Below, in pieces: positions 17,036 to 27,143 of a stretch of DNA of 64,000 bases (position 1 is its first letter; each line of letters starts with the position of its first letter). A program made the translations under genes and the position numbers. This DNA is from FEB-22 sp003105195 (GTDB lineage Bacteria; Pseudomonadota; Alphaproteobacteria; Rhizobiales; Xanthobacteraceae): assembly GCA_027493405.1 (NCBI GenBank), contig JAOSKV010000044.1, positions 62,001 to 126,000 of the forward strand, given 5' to 3'. A model generated the notes under the pieces. It saw only the letters and a list, made by a program, of their open reading frames with translations, ran no database searches and was not told the DNA's origin.

Positions 17036-17659
17036 CTACACGACCCGCACCGACTTCAGGTAATTGTAGGCCTGGATGATCTCGCGCAGCCGGTCCTCGC
17101 AGCTGCGGTCGCCGCCGTTCGCGTCCGGATGATGCCGCTTCACCAGGAGCTTGAAGCGCGCCTTGATCTCCGCCTTGCCGGGCTCGCCCTCGAGGCCGAG
17201 CACGTCGAGCGCCTTGCGCTCGGCATTGCGTACCGGGCGCGCCTCCTCGACGCGCTCCTGCCGGCTGCCGAGACCGGTCTCCCGGAAGAAGCCGAACGGA
17301 TCGCCCGCCGGGCCGAACTGCGGCCGGAAGCCCTCGGCCGCCTGCGGCCGCTGGCCGCCATTGAGGCCCATCTTCCAGGTCGGGCGGTGGCCGGTGAGCG
17401 CGTCCTTCTGGTAGCGCGCGACCGCCTCGTCGCTCATGCCCGCGAAGTAGTTATAGGACTGGTTGTACTCGCGCACATGCGCGAGGCAGAAGCACCAGTA
17501 CTCGCGCTCGCGCCCGCGCCCCTTGGGCGCGCGATGCGTCGCCGGCTCGGGGCAGCCGGGCGTGTCGCAGGCGAGGATGCGGCCGCGCGGCCGGCGGTCC
17601 TCCTCGGGCTTCACCCGGATGCGGTCGAAGATGGGCGAGTCGAACTTCATCTCATTCAT
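17036..17659 (-). CDS. DnaJ-family protein with C-terminal J domain
   Basis: A 207-residue protein with the J domain at its C-terminus (about 150-205). The essential HPD tripeptide is in LVKRHHPDANGG, and helix I begins KALDVLGLEGEPGKAEIKARF. The N-terminal part has a CDTPGCPEPATHRAPKG segment with cysteines, followed by EYWCFCLAHVREYNQSYNYF, as in the alphaproteobacterial DnaJ-like proteins encoded next to cobS. It probably stimulates Hsp70 (DnaK) for an unknown client. Start is either 17659 or the MKFDSP methionine at 17650. In relatives the order is bolA-this gene-cobS-cobT; here the TRAP island separates it from cobS. Confidence 0.9.
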   Translation of the reverse strand: MNEMKFDSPIFDRIRVKPEEDRRPRGRILACDTPGCPEPATHRAPKGRGREREYWCFCLAHVREYNQSYNYFAGMSDEAVARYQKDALTGHRPTWKMGLNGGQRPQAAEGFRPQFGPAGDPFGFFRETGLGSRQERVEEARPVRNAERKALDVLGLEGEPGKAEIKARFKLLVKRHHPDANGGDRSCEDRLREIIQAYNYLKSVRVV

Positions 17660-17735
17660 TATGCGGAATCGGGGGTGCGAGCCGCAAGCTTGACAGGATC
17701 GAATTCTTCCGGTCCGGCGCGGCCGGACGCCGCGA

Positions 17736-17764
17736 TTGACCTTGCCGTCCGCCTCCCGCTAAGC
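17736..17764 (+). promoter_or_regulatory. Candidate bolA promoter
   Basis: TTGACC (17736-17741), a 17-bp spacer and CTAAGC (17759-17764). The implied transcription start falls at or within a base or two of the bolA ATG, which would make the message nearly leaderless. Confidence 0.4.
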
Positions 17765-17771
17765 CGAGACC

Positions 17772-18047
17772 ATGCGAACCGAAGATCTGATCACGAGAAA
17801 GTTGACCGAAGCTTTCGCGCCCGAGAGCCTGCGGGTCGTGGACGAGTCGCACCGGCACGAAGGCCATGCCGGCCACCGGCCGGGCGGACAGACCCATTAC
17901 CGCGTCTATATCGTATCGCGCGCCTTCCAAGGGAAGACCCGCCTCGAGCGCCACCGCATGATCAACGCGGCGCTCGCCGGCGAGCTCGCGGGCAGCGTGC
18001 ATGCCCTGGCGCTGCATGCGAGCGCCCCGGGAGAGCCGGCCGCCTGA
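17772..18047 (+). CDS. bolA: BolA family protein
   Basis: A 91-residue BolA/IbaG-type protein. The conserved core is present: LTEAFAPESLRVVDESHRHEGHAGH with the invariant histidines, then THYRVYIVSRAFQGKTRLERHRMINAAL. Members pair with monothiol glutaredoxins and take part in iron-sulfur or iron regulation; some act as transcription factors. It is divergent from the J-domain gene, an arrangement conserved in Hyphomicrobiales. Confidence 0.93.
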   Translation: MRTEDLITRKLTEAFAPESLRVVDESHRHEGHAGHRPGGQTHYRVYIVSRAFQGKTRLERHRMINAALAGELAGSVHALALHASAPGEPAA

Positions 18048-18075
18048 GCCGGCGCTTCGCGCCGGACGGAACCGG

Positions 18076-18447
18076 CTACGACCGCACGTCGGTCTTGAAC
18101 GCCTTGGCGACGATCTTCCAGCCCTCGCGGGTCCTGATCAGCGTCAGGTAGTCGACGAAGAAGCGCGGCGGCAGGGCGCATTCCGCCTTCACGAAGGCGG
18201 TCGCGGGGCCCGACTGGTCGATCGTGACGATGCGGTCGTGGCGCGGCTGGCCCTGCGACTTCGGCGAGGGCCGCTTGCGCACCATGTCGAGCCACTGGTC
18301 GCGCGGCAGGTCGGCGACCTCGCCGCTCCCTTCCGAGTAGAGATGCGACACCGGGTGGAACACCGACGCGATCTTGTCGGCGTCGCCCTCGTGCAGCCCG
18401 TCCAGGTAGGTCCATACGGCTTTCTCGATCGCGGCGGTCTCGGTCAT
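18076..18447 (-). CDS. NTF2-like / putative lumazine-binding family protein
   Basis: A 123-residue single-domain protein with an NTF2-like alpha-beta barrel pattern: an N-terminal helix (IEKAVWTYLDGLHEGDADKIASVFHPVSHL), a central QWLDMV helix, and C-terminal strands (PPRFFVDYLTLIRTREGWKIVAKAF). This fits the putative lumazine-binding / SnoaL-like group; no ligand or activity is established. Start 18447 overlaps the stop of the upstream CorC-type gene as ATGA, so the two are co-transcribed and coupled. Confidence 0.75.
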   Translation of the reverse strand: MTETAAIEKAVWTYLDGLHEGDADKIASVFHPVSHLYSEGSGEVADLPRDQWLDMVRKRPSPKSQGQPRHDRIVTIDQSGPATAFVKAECALPPRFFVDYLTLIRTREGWKIVAKAFKTDVRS

Positions 18448-19751
18448 CGTGATCCCCTGAGGCTGAACTCGCCCGTGGCGCCGGCGCGCCCGAGCGGCGT
18501 GATGCGCAAGGCCGTGATGCGGTTGCGGTGCTTGCGCATGACCCGGAAGCGGAAGCCGTGGAAGGTGAAGTTCTGCCCGGCCTCCGGAATGAGCTGCGCC
18601 TCGTGGATCACGAGGCCCGCGATGGTGGTGGCGTTGTCGTCCGGCAGCTGCCAGTCCATCGCCCGGTTGAGGTCGCGGATCGGCACCGCGCCGTCGACGT
18701 TGACCGAGCCGTCGGGCTGCCGCCACACGCCCGCCACCGCGATGTCGTGCTCGTCCGCGATGTCGCCGACGATCTCCTCGAGGATGTCCTCGAGCGTCAC
18801 CAGCCCCATCACCTCGCCGTACTCGTCGACCACCAGCGCGAACGGCGTCTTGCGCCGGCGGAACGCCTTGAGCTGCTCCGAGAGCGAGCGCATCTCGGGC
18901 ACGAACCAGGGCGGGCGCGTGATCTTGGCGACGTCGATCTTCTCGAGGTCGCCGTCGACCGCGCGCAATTCGCGCAGCAGGTCCTTGGCGTGCAGGATGC
19001 CGACGATGTTCTCGGGCTTCTCGCGCCAGAGCGGCAGGCGCGTCACCGGCGCCGCCAGCACCGCCGCGACGAACTCCTCGGGCGAGAGGTCGGCGCACAC
19101 CGTCACCATCTCGGTACGGTGGATCATCACGTCCGAGACCACGAGGTCGCGCAGGTCGAGGAGGCCGCCGAACATGTCGCGGTCGAGCTTCCCGACGCTG
19201 CCCTCGTGGTGCAGCAGGTCGACCGCCCCGCGCAGCTCCTCGTGCCCGGAGAGCACCGCCCGGTTGGCGCCGACCTGCATCCCGAACACGCGCAGGATCC
19301 CTCGCACCAGGGCCTCGACGCCCATCAGCAACGGACCGAACACCCGCACCAGGAGGGCGATCGGCCGCGCCACCAGGAGCGCGATCCGGTCCGGCGCGTT
19401 GATCGCGATGGTCTTCGGCGTGATCTCGGTGAACACCACCACGATCAGGGTCATGACCAGGGTGGCGTACACCACCCCGACCTCGCCGAACCAGGCGAGC
19501 AGCAGGCTGGTGGCCAGGGCCGAGGCCGCGATGTTGACCACGTTGTTGCCGAGCAGGATCGCCCCGAGCAGGCGCTCGCGCATGTCGGTCAGCCGGTTGA
19601 CGATGCCGGCGCTGCGGCTGCCCTTGCTCTCGAGCCGCAGCATGCGCGCGCGCGAGAAGGCGGTGAGCGCGGTCTCGCTGCCCGAGAACACGAACGACAG
19701 CAGCAGGCAGAGGAAGATACCGGTCAGCGCGAACCAGTCGTCGGAGGTCAT
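18444..19751 (-). CDS. HlyC/CorC family membrane protein (CNNM, CBS pair, CorC_HlyC domains)
   Basis: A 435-residue inner-membrane protein. The N-terminal CNNM domain has hydrophobic helices and the GSETALTAFSRARMLRLE motif. A CBS pair follows (VSDVMIHRTEMVTV, VVDEYGEVMGLVTLEDILEEIVGDI), then a C-terminal CorC_HlyC domain. Family members are linked to magnesium/cobalt efflux or resistance; the hemolysin label is historic. Start 19751 overlaps the aroB stop by four bases, so aroK-aroB-this gene form a coupled run. Confidence 0.88.
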   Translation of the reverse strand: MTSDDWFALTGIFLCLLLSFVFSGSETALTAFSRARMLRLESKGSRSAGIVNRLTDMRERLLGAILLGNNVVNIAASALATSLLLAWFGEVGVVYATLVMTLIVVVFTEITPKTIAINAPDRIALLVARPIALLVRVFGPLLMGVEALVRGILRVFGMQVGANRAVLSGHEELRGAVDLLHHEGSVGKLDRDMFGGLLDLRDLVVSDVMIHRTEMVTVCADLSPEEFVAAVLAAPVTRLPLWREKPENIVGILHAKDLLRELRAVDGDLEKIDVAKITRPPWFVPEMRSLSEQLKAFRRRKTPFALVVDEYGEVMGLVTLEDILEEIVGDIADEHDIAVAGVWRQPDGSVNVDGAVPIRDLNRAMDWQLPDDNATTIAGLVIHEAQLIPEAGQNFTFHGFRFRVMRKHRNRITALRITPLGRAGATGEFSLRGSR

Positions 19752-20881
19752 GTCTCGGCGAGCTTCTCGGTGAGGAAGGCGCGCACTTCCGCCGCGTCGA
19801 CGTCCGGCGCGACGAAGCTCTCGCCGATGCCGCGCGCCAGGATGAAGGTGAGGCGGCCGCCGCGCACCTTCTTGTCCTGCGCGATCAGCTCCATCAGCCC
19901 GTCGACGCCCGGCAGCGCGCCCGGCACGTCGGCGATGCGGGTCGGCAGGCCGACCTCGCGCAGGTGGCGCGCGACGCGCTCGGTCTCGCTCGCCGGAACC
20001 AGCCCGCGCTTCGCCGAGAACGCGAAGGCGAGCACCGAGCCGATCGCGACCGACTCGCCGTGCAGCAGCCGCTCGGAGAAGCCGGCCCCGGCTTCCAGCG
20101 CGTGGCCGAAGGTGTGGCCGAGATTGAGCAGCGCGCGGTCGCCGTGCTCGCGCTCGTCGCGCGCGACGAGCGCGGCCTTCATGCGGCAGGCGGTGGCGAC
20201 GGCGTGCTCGCGCGCCGCCCCACCCGCGAAGATCTCGCGCCAGTTCGCCTCCAGCCAGGCGAAGAAGCCGGCGTCGCCGAGCAGTCCGTATTTCGCGACC
20301 TCGGCATAGCCGGCGCGCATGTCGCGCGCCGGCAGGGTGTCGAGCAGCGCGGTGTCGGCGATCACCAGCACCGGCTGGTGGAAGGCACCGATCAGGTTCT
20401 TGCCGTGGCTGGCATTGATTCCGGTCTTGCCGCCGACCGAGGAATCGACCTGTGCCAGCAGGGTGGTGGGCACCTGCACGACGTCGACGCCGCGCCGCAC
20501 GATCGCGGCCGCGAAACCCGCGAGGTCCCCGACCACGCCCCCGCCGAGCGCCACCACGAGATCGTTGCGCTCGATGCGTGCCGCGAGGATCTCGTCGCAC
20601 ACCCGCTCCAGCACGCGCCAGCTCTTGCTCGCCTCGCCCGGTCGCAGCGTGACCGGCACGGCGCGCAGGCCCGCGGCCTCGAGCGAGGCCCGCACCGGAG
20701 CCAGATGATGCCGCGCCACCGCCTCGTCGGTGACGAGCGCCACCGCCGCGCCCGGGCGCAGCGCCGCGATGCGCCCGCCGATCTCCGCCGCGGCGCCGCG
20801 GCCGATCACGATGTCGTAGCACCGCGCGCCGAGCGCGACGTCGACCACCTGCAGTCCGGGGCGCAGCGCCGCCGTCATCAT
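19748..20881 (-). CDS. aroB: 3-dehydroquinate synthase
   Basis: Second enzyme of the shikimate pathway: converts DAHP to 3-dehydroquinate using NAD and a divalent metal. The product is 377 residues, the normal length. Family motifs are VVALGGGVVGDLAGFAAAIVRRG, PTTLLAQVDSSVGGKTGINASHGKN and ALLNLGHTFGHALEAGAGFSERLLHGESV, which carry the NAD-binding glycines and the metal-binding Glu/His residues. The start at 20881 overlaps the aroK stop (ATGA). Confidence 0.96.
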   Translation of the reverse strand: MMTAALRPGLQVVDVALGARCYDIVIGRGAAAEIGGRIAALRPGAAVALVTDEAVARHHLAPVRASLEAAGLRAVPVTLRPGEASKSWRVLERVCDEILAARIERNDLVVALGGGVVGDLAGFAAAIVRRGVDVVQVPTTLLAQVDSSVGGKTGINASHGKNLIGAFHQPVLVIADTALLDTLPARDMRAGYAEVAKYGLLGDAGFFAWLEANWREIFAGGAAREHAVATACRMKAALVARDEREHGDRALLNLGHTFGHALEAGAGFSERLLHGESVAIGSVLAFAFSAKRGLVPASETERVARHLREVGLPTRIADVPGALPGVDGLMELIAQDKKVRGGRLTFILARGIGESFVAPDVDAAEVRAFLTEKLAET

Positions 20882-21504
20882 CCGGTTCGCTCCTCTCGAT
20901 CGCCCGCCACCGCATAGCGCAAGCCGGACCGCGCGGCGAGCGCCTCGATGATCTCGTTGACGATGGTCTCGTGCGGCACGTCGCGCGAAACGACCGTGAC
21001 GTCCGCCTCGGCATAGACCGGATAGCGTTCCGCCATCAGGTGCTTCAGCCGCGCCGCCGGATCGCCCTGCAGCATCGGACGGTCCGCCGCCGCGCGCCGC
21101 TTCACCCGCCGCACCAGCACGTCGTACTCGGCCTTCAGCCAGACCGACACGCCGTTGCGGCGGATGGCGGCGCGGGTGTCGGGATTCATGAACGACCCGC
21201 CGCCGGTCGCCAGCACCTGCGGACCCTGCTCGAGCAGGCGCGCGATCACCCGCGCCTCGCCGGAGCGGAAATAGGGCTCGCCATGGGTCGCGAAGATCTC
21301 CGGGATGGTCATGCCGGCGGCGGCCTCGATCTCGGCGTCGGCATCGACGAAGCCGAGGCCGAGCCGGGTCGCGAGCCGGCGCCCCACCGAGGACTTGCCG
21401 GCCCCCATCATGCCGACGAGCACGATCGAGCGCCGCCCCATGGCCGCGAGCAGCGCGGCCTCGGTCGCCGACAGGGCCGTTCCGTGCGCTTGGAGCTCGC
21501 GCAT
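20878..21504 (-). CDS. aroK: Shikimate kinase
   Basis: Phosphorylates shikimate with ATP in the shikimate pathway. I prefer the ATG at 21504 (MRELQAHG) over the upstream in-frame GTG at 21537 because GAGGAA lies nine bases before it. Length is then 208 residues. Walker A GMMGAGKS is at 31-38; shikimate-binding residues appear in DADAEIEAAAG and GGGSFMNPDTR, and the LID arginine in RRAAADRPML. It is the first gene of the aroK-aroB-CorC run. Confidence 0.94.
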   Translation of the reverse strand: MRELQAHGTALSATEAALLAAMGRRSIVLVGMMGAGKSSVGRRLATRLGLGFVDADAEIEAAAGMTIPEIFATHGEPYFRSGEARVIARLLEQGPQVLATGGGSFMNPDTRAAIRRNGVSVWLKAEYDVLVRRVKRRAAADRPMLQGDPAARLKHLMAERYPVYAEADVTVVSRDVPHETIVNEIIEALAARSGLRYAVAGDREERTG

Positions 21505-21553
21505 GATCGACGTTTCCTCGGTGTCCGGGTGCCGCACCTCGGAACCCGGCCCG

Positions 21554-21582
21554 GTATAACCTTAGACGGGAGCCCTTGCCAG
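21554..21582 (-). promoter_or_regulatory. Candidate promoter of the aroK-aroB operon
   Basis: On the minus strand: CTGGCA (21582-21577), a 17-bp spacer and TTATAC (21559-21554), about 50 bp upstream of the aroK ATG. Confidence 0.45.
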
Positions 21583-21677
21583 TTGCAGCGGAACGTGATG
21601 GTTAGGGGCCGCTTGTCGAAGCCGCAGGGGGAATGAGATCGTCCGGGAGCCGCCCGGCGACCGTCCGGAATGCCGTC

Positions 21678-21827
21678 ATGCCGAGTCTGTTCCGTTTGTT
21701 GATGGTCCTGGGGCTGCTGGGCGGTTTCGCCTACGGGGCCATGTTCGCGCTCGCGACCTTCGTCCAGCCGCAGCAGCGCGACATGACGATCTCGATTCCC
21801 GCCGCCAAGCTCAACAAGGCGAACTGA
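21678..21827 (+). CDS. Small single-pass membrane protein
   Basis: A 49-residue protein starting at 21678 (MPSLFRLLMVLG). One transmembrane helix covers about residues 5-27, followed by a short tail FVQPQQRDMTISIPAAKLNK. Similar tiny proteins lie just upstream of xerD in many Hyphomicrobiales and are sometimes mislabelled histidine kinase; nothing here supports a kinase. xerD starts five bases after its stop, so they share a transcript. Function unknown. Confidence 0.7.
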   Translation: MPSLFRLLMVLGLLGGFAYGAMFALATFVQPQQRDMTISIPAAKLNKAN

Positions 21828-21831
21828 GCCC

Positions 21832-22767
<936 letters not shown>

Positions 22768-22871
22768 GACTCTGCCCTATCACCCTGATTCTTGACTCAC
22801 CTGCGCCCGCGGGCGAGTTTCCCGCGCCCTGGGCGGGCCCCTTGCCTCCAACCCGTGTGATCCGAGGCGCG

Positions 22872-23825
22872 ATGCGCAGCTACCTCGACTTCGAAAAGCC
22901 CGTGGCGGAACTCGAGGCCAAGGTCGAGGAACTGCGCGCGCTGGGAGAGCCCGACGACGGTGGCGCGATCGGCGACGAGATCGCGCGGCTCGAGGGCAAG
23001 GCCGCCCAGGCGCTCAAGGAGCTCTATGGCAGCCTGACGCCCTGGCAGAAGACCCAGGTCGCCCGGCATCCGCAGCGCCCGCACTGCCTCGACTACGTCA
23101 GCGGCCTGATCGCCGAGTTCACGCCGCTCGCCGGCGACCGCAAGTTCGCCGACGACGAGGCGCTGGTCGGCGGCTTCGGCCGCTTCCGCGGCGAGAGCGT
23201 GTGCATCATCGGCCACGAGAAGGGCTCGACCACCGAGAGCCGTCTCAAGCACAATTTCGGCATGGCGCGGCCGGAAGGCTATCGCAAGGCCGTGCGGCTC
23301 ATGGAGACGGCGGACCGCTTCTCGCTTCCGGTCATCGCGCTGGTCGACACCGCCGGCGCCTATCCGGGGATCGGCGCCGAGGAGCGCGGCCAGGCCGAGG
23401 CGATCGCCCGCTCGACCGAGGCCTGTCTCGCCCTCGGCGTGCCCAATGTCGCGGTGGTGCTGGGCGAAGGCGGCTCCGGCGGCGCGATCGCGATCGCGAC
23501 CGCCAACCGCGTGCTGATGCTGGAACATGCGATCTACAGCGTGATCTCGCCGGAAGGCGCGGCCTCCATCCTGTGGCGGGATACCACCAAGGCCCAGGAA
23601 GCCGCCACCAGCATGCGGATCACGGCCCAGGACCTGCAACGTTTCGGGGTCATCGACGGGATCATCCCGGAGCCGGTCGGCGGCGCCCATCGCGACCCGG
23701 CCGCCGCCGTGGCGGCGACCGGCGAGGCGATCGCGGCCGCCCTCCAGGCGCTGGCCGAGCTCGACCGGGACGCGATTCGGCGCCAACGCCAGGACAAGTT
23801 CCTGGCCATCGGCCGGGGCCTGTAG
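22872..23825 (+). CDS. accA: Acetyl-CoA carboxylase carboxyltransferase subunit alpha
   Basis: Alpha subunit of the carboxyltransferase that makes malonyl-CoA for fatty acid synthesis, paired with AccD (not in the window). The product is 317 residues, the family length. Motifs include MRSYLDFEKPVAELEAKV at the N-terminus, HPQRPHCLDYV, ALVDTAGAYPGIGAEERGQ and VVLGEGGSGGAIAIATANRVLMLEHA. The ATG at 22872 begins the conserved N-terminus. Confidence 0.96.
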   Translation: MRSYLDFEKPVAELEAKVEELRALGEPDDGGAIGDEIARLEGKAAQALKELYGSLTPWQKTQVARHPQRPHCLDYVSGLIAEFTPLAGDRKFADDEALVGGFGRFRGESVCIIGHEKGSTTESRLKHNFGMARPEGYRKAVRLMETADRFSLPVIALVDTAGAYPGIGAEERGQAEAIARSTEACLALGVPNVAVVLGEGGSGGAIAIATANRVLMLEHAIYSVISPEGAASILWRDTTKAQEAATSMRITAQDLQRFGVIDGIIPEPVGGAHRDPAAAVAATGEAIAAALQALAELDRDAIRRQRQDKFLAIGRGL

Positions 23826-23902
23826 CGCGCCCGCCCCGGGGCGCCGTTTACCATTCGTTCACCATACTGCCGCAGGAACCGGGGGTGCGGCGGCGCCCTG
23901 CC

Positions 23903-23938
23903 TTGCGATTGCCGCATCTTTTAAGGATAACGATCGTT
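23903..23938 (+). promoter_or_regulatory. Candidate promoter plus short palindrome before the L,D-transpeptidase
   Basis: TTGCGA (23903-23908), 17-bp spacer and GATAAC (23926-23931). The perfect 10-bp palindrome AACGATCGTT at 23929-23938 overlaps the -10 and could bind a regulator. Weak evidence. Confidence 0.3.
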
Positions 23939-23995
23939 GAATGATGGGGTCGGGACCTGTGGGTTCAGGACATTCCTGGGTCGGGGAGTGACGCG

Positions 23996-25507
23996 TTGAA
24001 ATCCGGCAGAGCTCGCGTCCGCGCGGCGATGGCATCGGCGGCGCTCGTGGCATTGGTGGCTCTCGCGGGCTGCCAGACCGACGGGCTGCAGTCGGGCCGG
24101 CATCTCAAGGAGCTGTCTCCGCAGCTGCTGGCCGAGCTGCAGCAGAAGAACATGCCGAAGGAATCGCCGATCCTGGTGCGGCTGTTCAAGGAGGAGTCGG
24201 AGCTCGAGCTCTGGAAGCAGGACAGCTCCGGCCGCTTCGCTCTCCTCAAGACCTATCCGATCTGCCGCTGGTCGGGCGAGCTCGGCCCCAAGATCCGCGA
24301 GGGCGACCGCCAGGCGCCCGAGGGGTTCTACACCATCACCCCGGCGCAGATGAATCCGAACTCCCAGTACTATCTGTCGTTCAACATGGGTTATCCGAAC
24401 GCCTTCGATCGGGCCCATGGGCGCACCGGCGCGCACCTGATGGTGCACGGCGACTGCTCGTCGCGCGGCTGCTACGCCATGACCAACGACCAGATCGAGG
24501 AGATCTACGCGCTCGGCCGCGAGTCCTTCTTCGGCGGCCAGAAGTCGTTCCAGGTGCAGGCCTATCCGTTCCGCATGACGGCCCGGAACCTGGCGCGCCA
24601 CCGCAACAACCCGAACATGCCCTTCTGGAAGATGCTGAAGGAAGGCAACGACCATTTCGAGGTGACGCGCCTCGAGCCCAAGGTCGACGTCTGCGAGAAG
24701 CGCTACGTGTTCAATGCCGAGCCCGCGAACGCGACGCCGGTGCCGGCGCGCTTCAATCCGGCGGGCCGCTGTCCGGCCTACCAGGTGCCCGAGGAGATCG
24801 CGGCCGAGGTCGTCGCCAAGCGGCGCCAGGACGAGCGTCAGGTCGCCGAGCTCAGCTCCTCGGTGCGCGCCGCCCCGGTCCGCACCGGCGTCGACGGCGG
24901 CATGCACAAGTCCTTCCTCGCCAAGCTGCAGACCAAGGAGATGCGCGAGCCCGACGGCACCGTGCGCTACGTGGTCGACGCCACCGCCGCGAAGTCGCTC
25001 GGCACCTACGTCAATCCGCCGGCGCCCGCCGGCGAGGTCGCGACCGGCAGCGTGGTCGCCGAGGCGCCGCAGCCGCAGCCCGCGCCGCGCAACGGTGGCG
25101 CGACCCCGCAGGGCATGGCGCTCGCCGCCGCCGAATCCCGGCCCGCGCCCCGCAGCGGCAGCATGTTCGGCAACCTGTTCTCCTCCGACGCCCGCGCCTC
25201 CCAGGGCGAGAGCACCTTCGGCCGCATGACGGCCTCGGTCGGCCGCCTGTTCGGCAGCCGCGACGACCCGAAGCCGGCGCCCGTGCAGGCCGCTCCCGTC
25301 CCGACCCCGCGCCCCGCGCCGCGGCCCCAGCAGGTGGCCGCGCCGGCGCCGAAGCCTGCGCCGGCCGTCGCACAGCCGGCCCCGGCACCGCAGCCGAGCG
25401 TCGCCCAGGCCCCGGCCTCACGGCCGGTCTCCGCCGGCCTCCTCCCGGGCGCGCAGCCGGTCGTCCCCTCCAGCAGCTTCGACAGCCGCTGGGGCGCCCT
25501 GCGCTGA
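23996..25507 (+). CDS. L,D-transpeptidase (YkuD) lipoprotein
   Basis: A 503-residue envelope protein that probably makes or edits 3-3 peptidoglycan cross-links or attaches proteins to the wall. The TTG start at 23996 follows a GGGGAG; an ATG at 24029 is the alternative. A lipoprotein signal ends in the lipobox LAGC (Cys26). The YkuD-type domain spans about 55-200, with the catalytic motif HGDCSSRGCYAM (His151, Cys159). The C-terminal half (about 340-503) is low-complexity Pro/Ala-rich and probably spans the periplasm. Confidence 0.85.
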   Translation: MKSGRARVRAAMASAALVALVALAGCQTDGLQSGRHLKELSPQLLAELQQKNMPKESPILVRLFKEESELELWKQDSSGRFALLKTYPICRWSGELGPKIREGDRQAPEGFYTITPAQMNPNSQYYLSFNMGYPNAFDRAHGRTGAHLMVHGDCSSRGCYAMTNDQIEEIYALGRESFFGGQKSFQVQAYPFRMTARNLARHRNNPNMPFWKMLKEGNDHFEVTRLEPKVDVCEKRYVFNAEPANATPVPARFNPAGRCPAYQVPEEIAAEVVAKRRQDERQVAELSSSVRAAPVRTGVDGGMHKSFLAKLQTKEMREPDGTVRYVVDATAAKSLGTYVNPPAPAGEVATGSVVAEAPQPQPAPRNGGATPQGMALAAAESRPAPRSGSMFGNLFSSDARASQGESTFGRMTASVGRLFGSRDDPKPAPVQAAPVPTPRPAPRPQQVAAPAPKPAPAVAQPAPAPQPSVAQAPASRPVSAGLLPGAQPVVPSSSFDSRWGALR

Positions 25508-25564
25508 GCGCCGATCAGCCTCTTTCCCGCATCGAACCCAGCGTTCGCGGCCGCATCGTCCGGA

Positions 25565-26143
25565 CTACGCCTTGCCGGGCAGCGCCAGGTGCGGCGCCCA
25601 GAAGGTGACGGCGGCCAGCACCTCGGCTTCGTCGCCCGCATCCGCGAAGGCGATGCGCGGCACGAACTGGGCATAGACGTCGTCGAGCCAGATCATCAGC
25701 ACGCGCTCGGTGCGCTCGAGCCGGCGGATCGCCTGCCAGGGCACGCGGCTGGCGCCGCCCTTGCCGGCCTCGATCGAAAGCCCGGCTGCCGAGAACGTGA
25801 AGGTGTGCGGGCCGAGCGCGTTCACCTCGAACGCCATCAGGCGGCGTCCCATGAGCACCTGCTCGGCGAGCAGGAGCGCGCCGCCGAAGAGGACCACGAA
25901 GGCGACGCCGACCTTGAAGCCGTGCAGCGCACCCGGCGCGCCGAACTCGTTCGGGAACGACGATGCCAGCACGCCGTCCAGCGGGCCGCTGAAAGCGATG
26001 GCCGCGAGCGCGAGCACGACCGGCACGGCAAAGCTCCGCCCGAGGCGGCGCCGCTGGGCGGCCTGCACGGCGCTCCAGAAATCGTGGAAGTCGTCGCGCC
26101 CCACTTGGGCCGCGCGCGTGAAGAGGTCCGAGCCTTCGGTCAT
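25565..26143 (-). CDS. YcxB-like membrane protein
   Basis: A 192-residue protein with two transmembrane helices (about 38-58 and 75-97), then a soluble C-terminal domain (FTFSAAGLSIEAGKGGASRVPWQAIRRLERT, then YAQFVPRIAF) that matches the YcxB-like pattern. Function is unknown. The start at 26143 (MTEGSDLF) was chosen because the upstream extension of the frame is Arg/Pro-rich shadow. It lies about 100 bp downstream of the lipid-kinase-like gene on the same strand. Confidence 0.7.
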   Translation of the reverse strand: MTEGSDLFTRAAQVGRDDFHDFWSAVQAAQRRRLGRSFAVPVVLALAAIAFSGPLDGVLASSFPNEFGAPGALHGFKVGVAFVVLFGGALLLAEQVLMGRRLMAFEVNALGPHTFTFSAAGLSIEAGKGGASRVPWQAIRRLERTERVLMIWLDDVYAQFVPRIAFADAGDEAEVLAAVTFWAPHLALPGKA

Positions 26144-26249
26144 GCGTGCAGTCCCCGCGCGGCGCCGCGCCCGAGTGCCGGCGGCTCCCCTTGGTCGCGG
26201 CGGGACGGGCCCGGGTTCACCCTCGCTTGGTGTCGCGGCGCCGCGCGCT

Positions 26250-27143
26250 TCAGCGCGGGGCGAACACCGTCGCGGCGGCGGGGCGGATGCGGAAATGCGC
26301 CGGCGTCGTGGTGACGAGCTCGCCGTCGGCATTGACCTCGTGCCGGCGCCGCGTGCGCAGCACCAGCTCGGTGCTCTCGAAGGCGCGCACGCGCTTCCAG
26401 CGGCCGTGGGTGCCGCGCCGCAGCGACGGCAGCATCGGGATCACGTAGCCGACATGCGGAACCTCGAGGCTGTAGACGTGCAGCAGGCCGTCGTCGGGCT
26501 GCGCCGCGGCGTCGACCCTGAGCCCGCCGCCGTAGAAGCGCCCGTTGCCGACCGACACCTGCACGGTGCGCACCGTCTCGGCGGCGCCGTCGTGCTCGAG
26601 ATGTGCCAGGAATGGCCGGCCTTCGGAGAACAGCCGCGCGCCGACCACGCTGTAGCCGAGCACGCCCCAGCGCTGCTTGGCCTCGCGCGTGAGCCGGCGC
26701 GCGAGCCGCGCCGAGAAGCCGACGCTCGCCACGTTGAAGTAGAGATGCCCGTTCACCTCGCCGAGATCGATGCTGCGCGTATGCCCTTCGAGGATCACGC
26801 GCGCCGCGGCGGCGGGGTCCGTCGGCAGGCCGAGGGTCCGGGCGAGGTCGTTGGCGGTGCCGAGCGGAAGGATGCCGAGCGGCAGGCCGGTCGCCACGAT
26901 GCCCGGGGCCGTCGCATTGACGGTGCCGTCGCCGCCGCCGACCACCACCAGGTCGACCTCGCCGGCATGCGCACGGATCGCGTCCGTGACCTCCTCGCGG
27001 CGCGCGATCGCCGGCGCCGTCACGGCGAGGCCGCCCGCCTTCAGCACGTCGACCAGCTCGGCGGCCGGTGCCGTGCCGGCACCCGCGCGGCCATTGAGCA
27101 GCAGCAGCGCCCGTCGCGTTTCGGGAGAGGACATTTGCGGCAT
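26250..27143 (-). CDS. Diacylglycerol kinase family lipid kinase
   Basis: A 297-residue member of the DAGK catalytic-domain (YegS/DgkB-like) family that phosphorylates lipid substrates using ATP. The nucleotide-binding motif VVVGGGDGTVN and the conserved LGILPLGTANDLARTLG are intact. C-terminal family segments include FNVASVGFSARLARRL and NGRFYGGGLRVDAAAQPDDG. Start is 27143 (MPQMSSPE) or 27134; neither has a clear ribosome-binding site. The exact lipid substrate is not known. Confidence 0.82.
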   Translation of the reverse strand: MPQMSSPETRRALLLLNGRAGAGTAPAAELVDVLKAGGLAVTAPAIARREEVTDAIRAHAGEVDLVVVGGGDGTVNATAPGIVATGLPLGILPLGTANDLARTLGLPTDPAAAARVILEGHTRSIDLGEVNGHLYFNVASVGFSARLARRLTREAKQRWGVLGYSVVGARLFSEGRPFLAHLEHDGAAETVRTVQVSVGNGRFYGGGLRVDAAAQPDDGLLHVYSLEVPHVGYVIPMLPSLRRGTHGRWKRVRAFESTELVLRTRRRHEVNADGELVTTTPAHFRIRPAAATVFAPR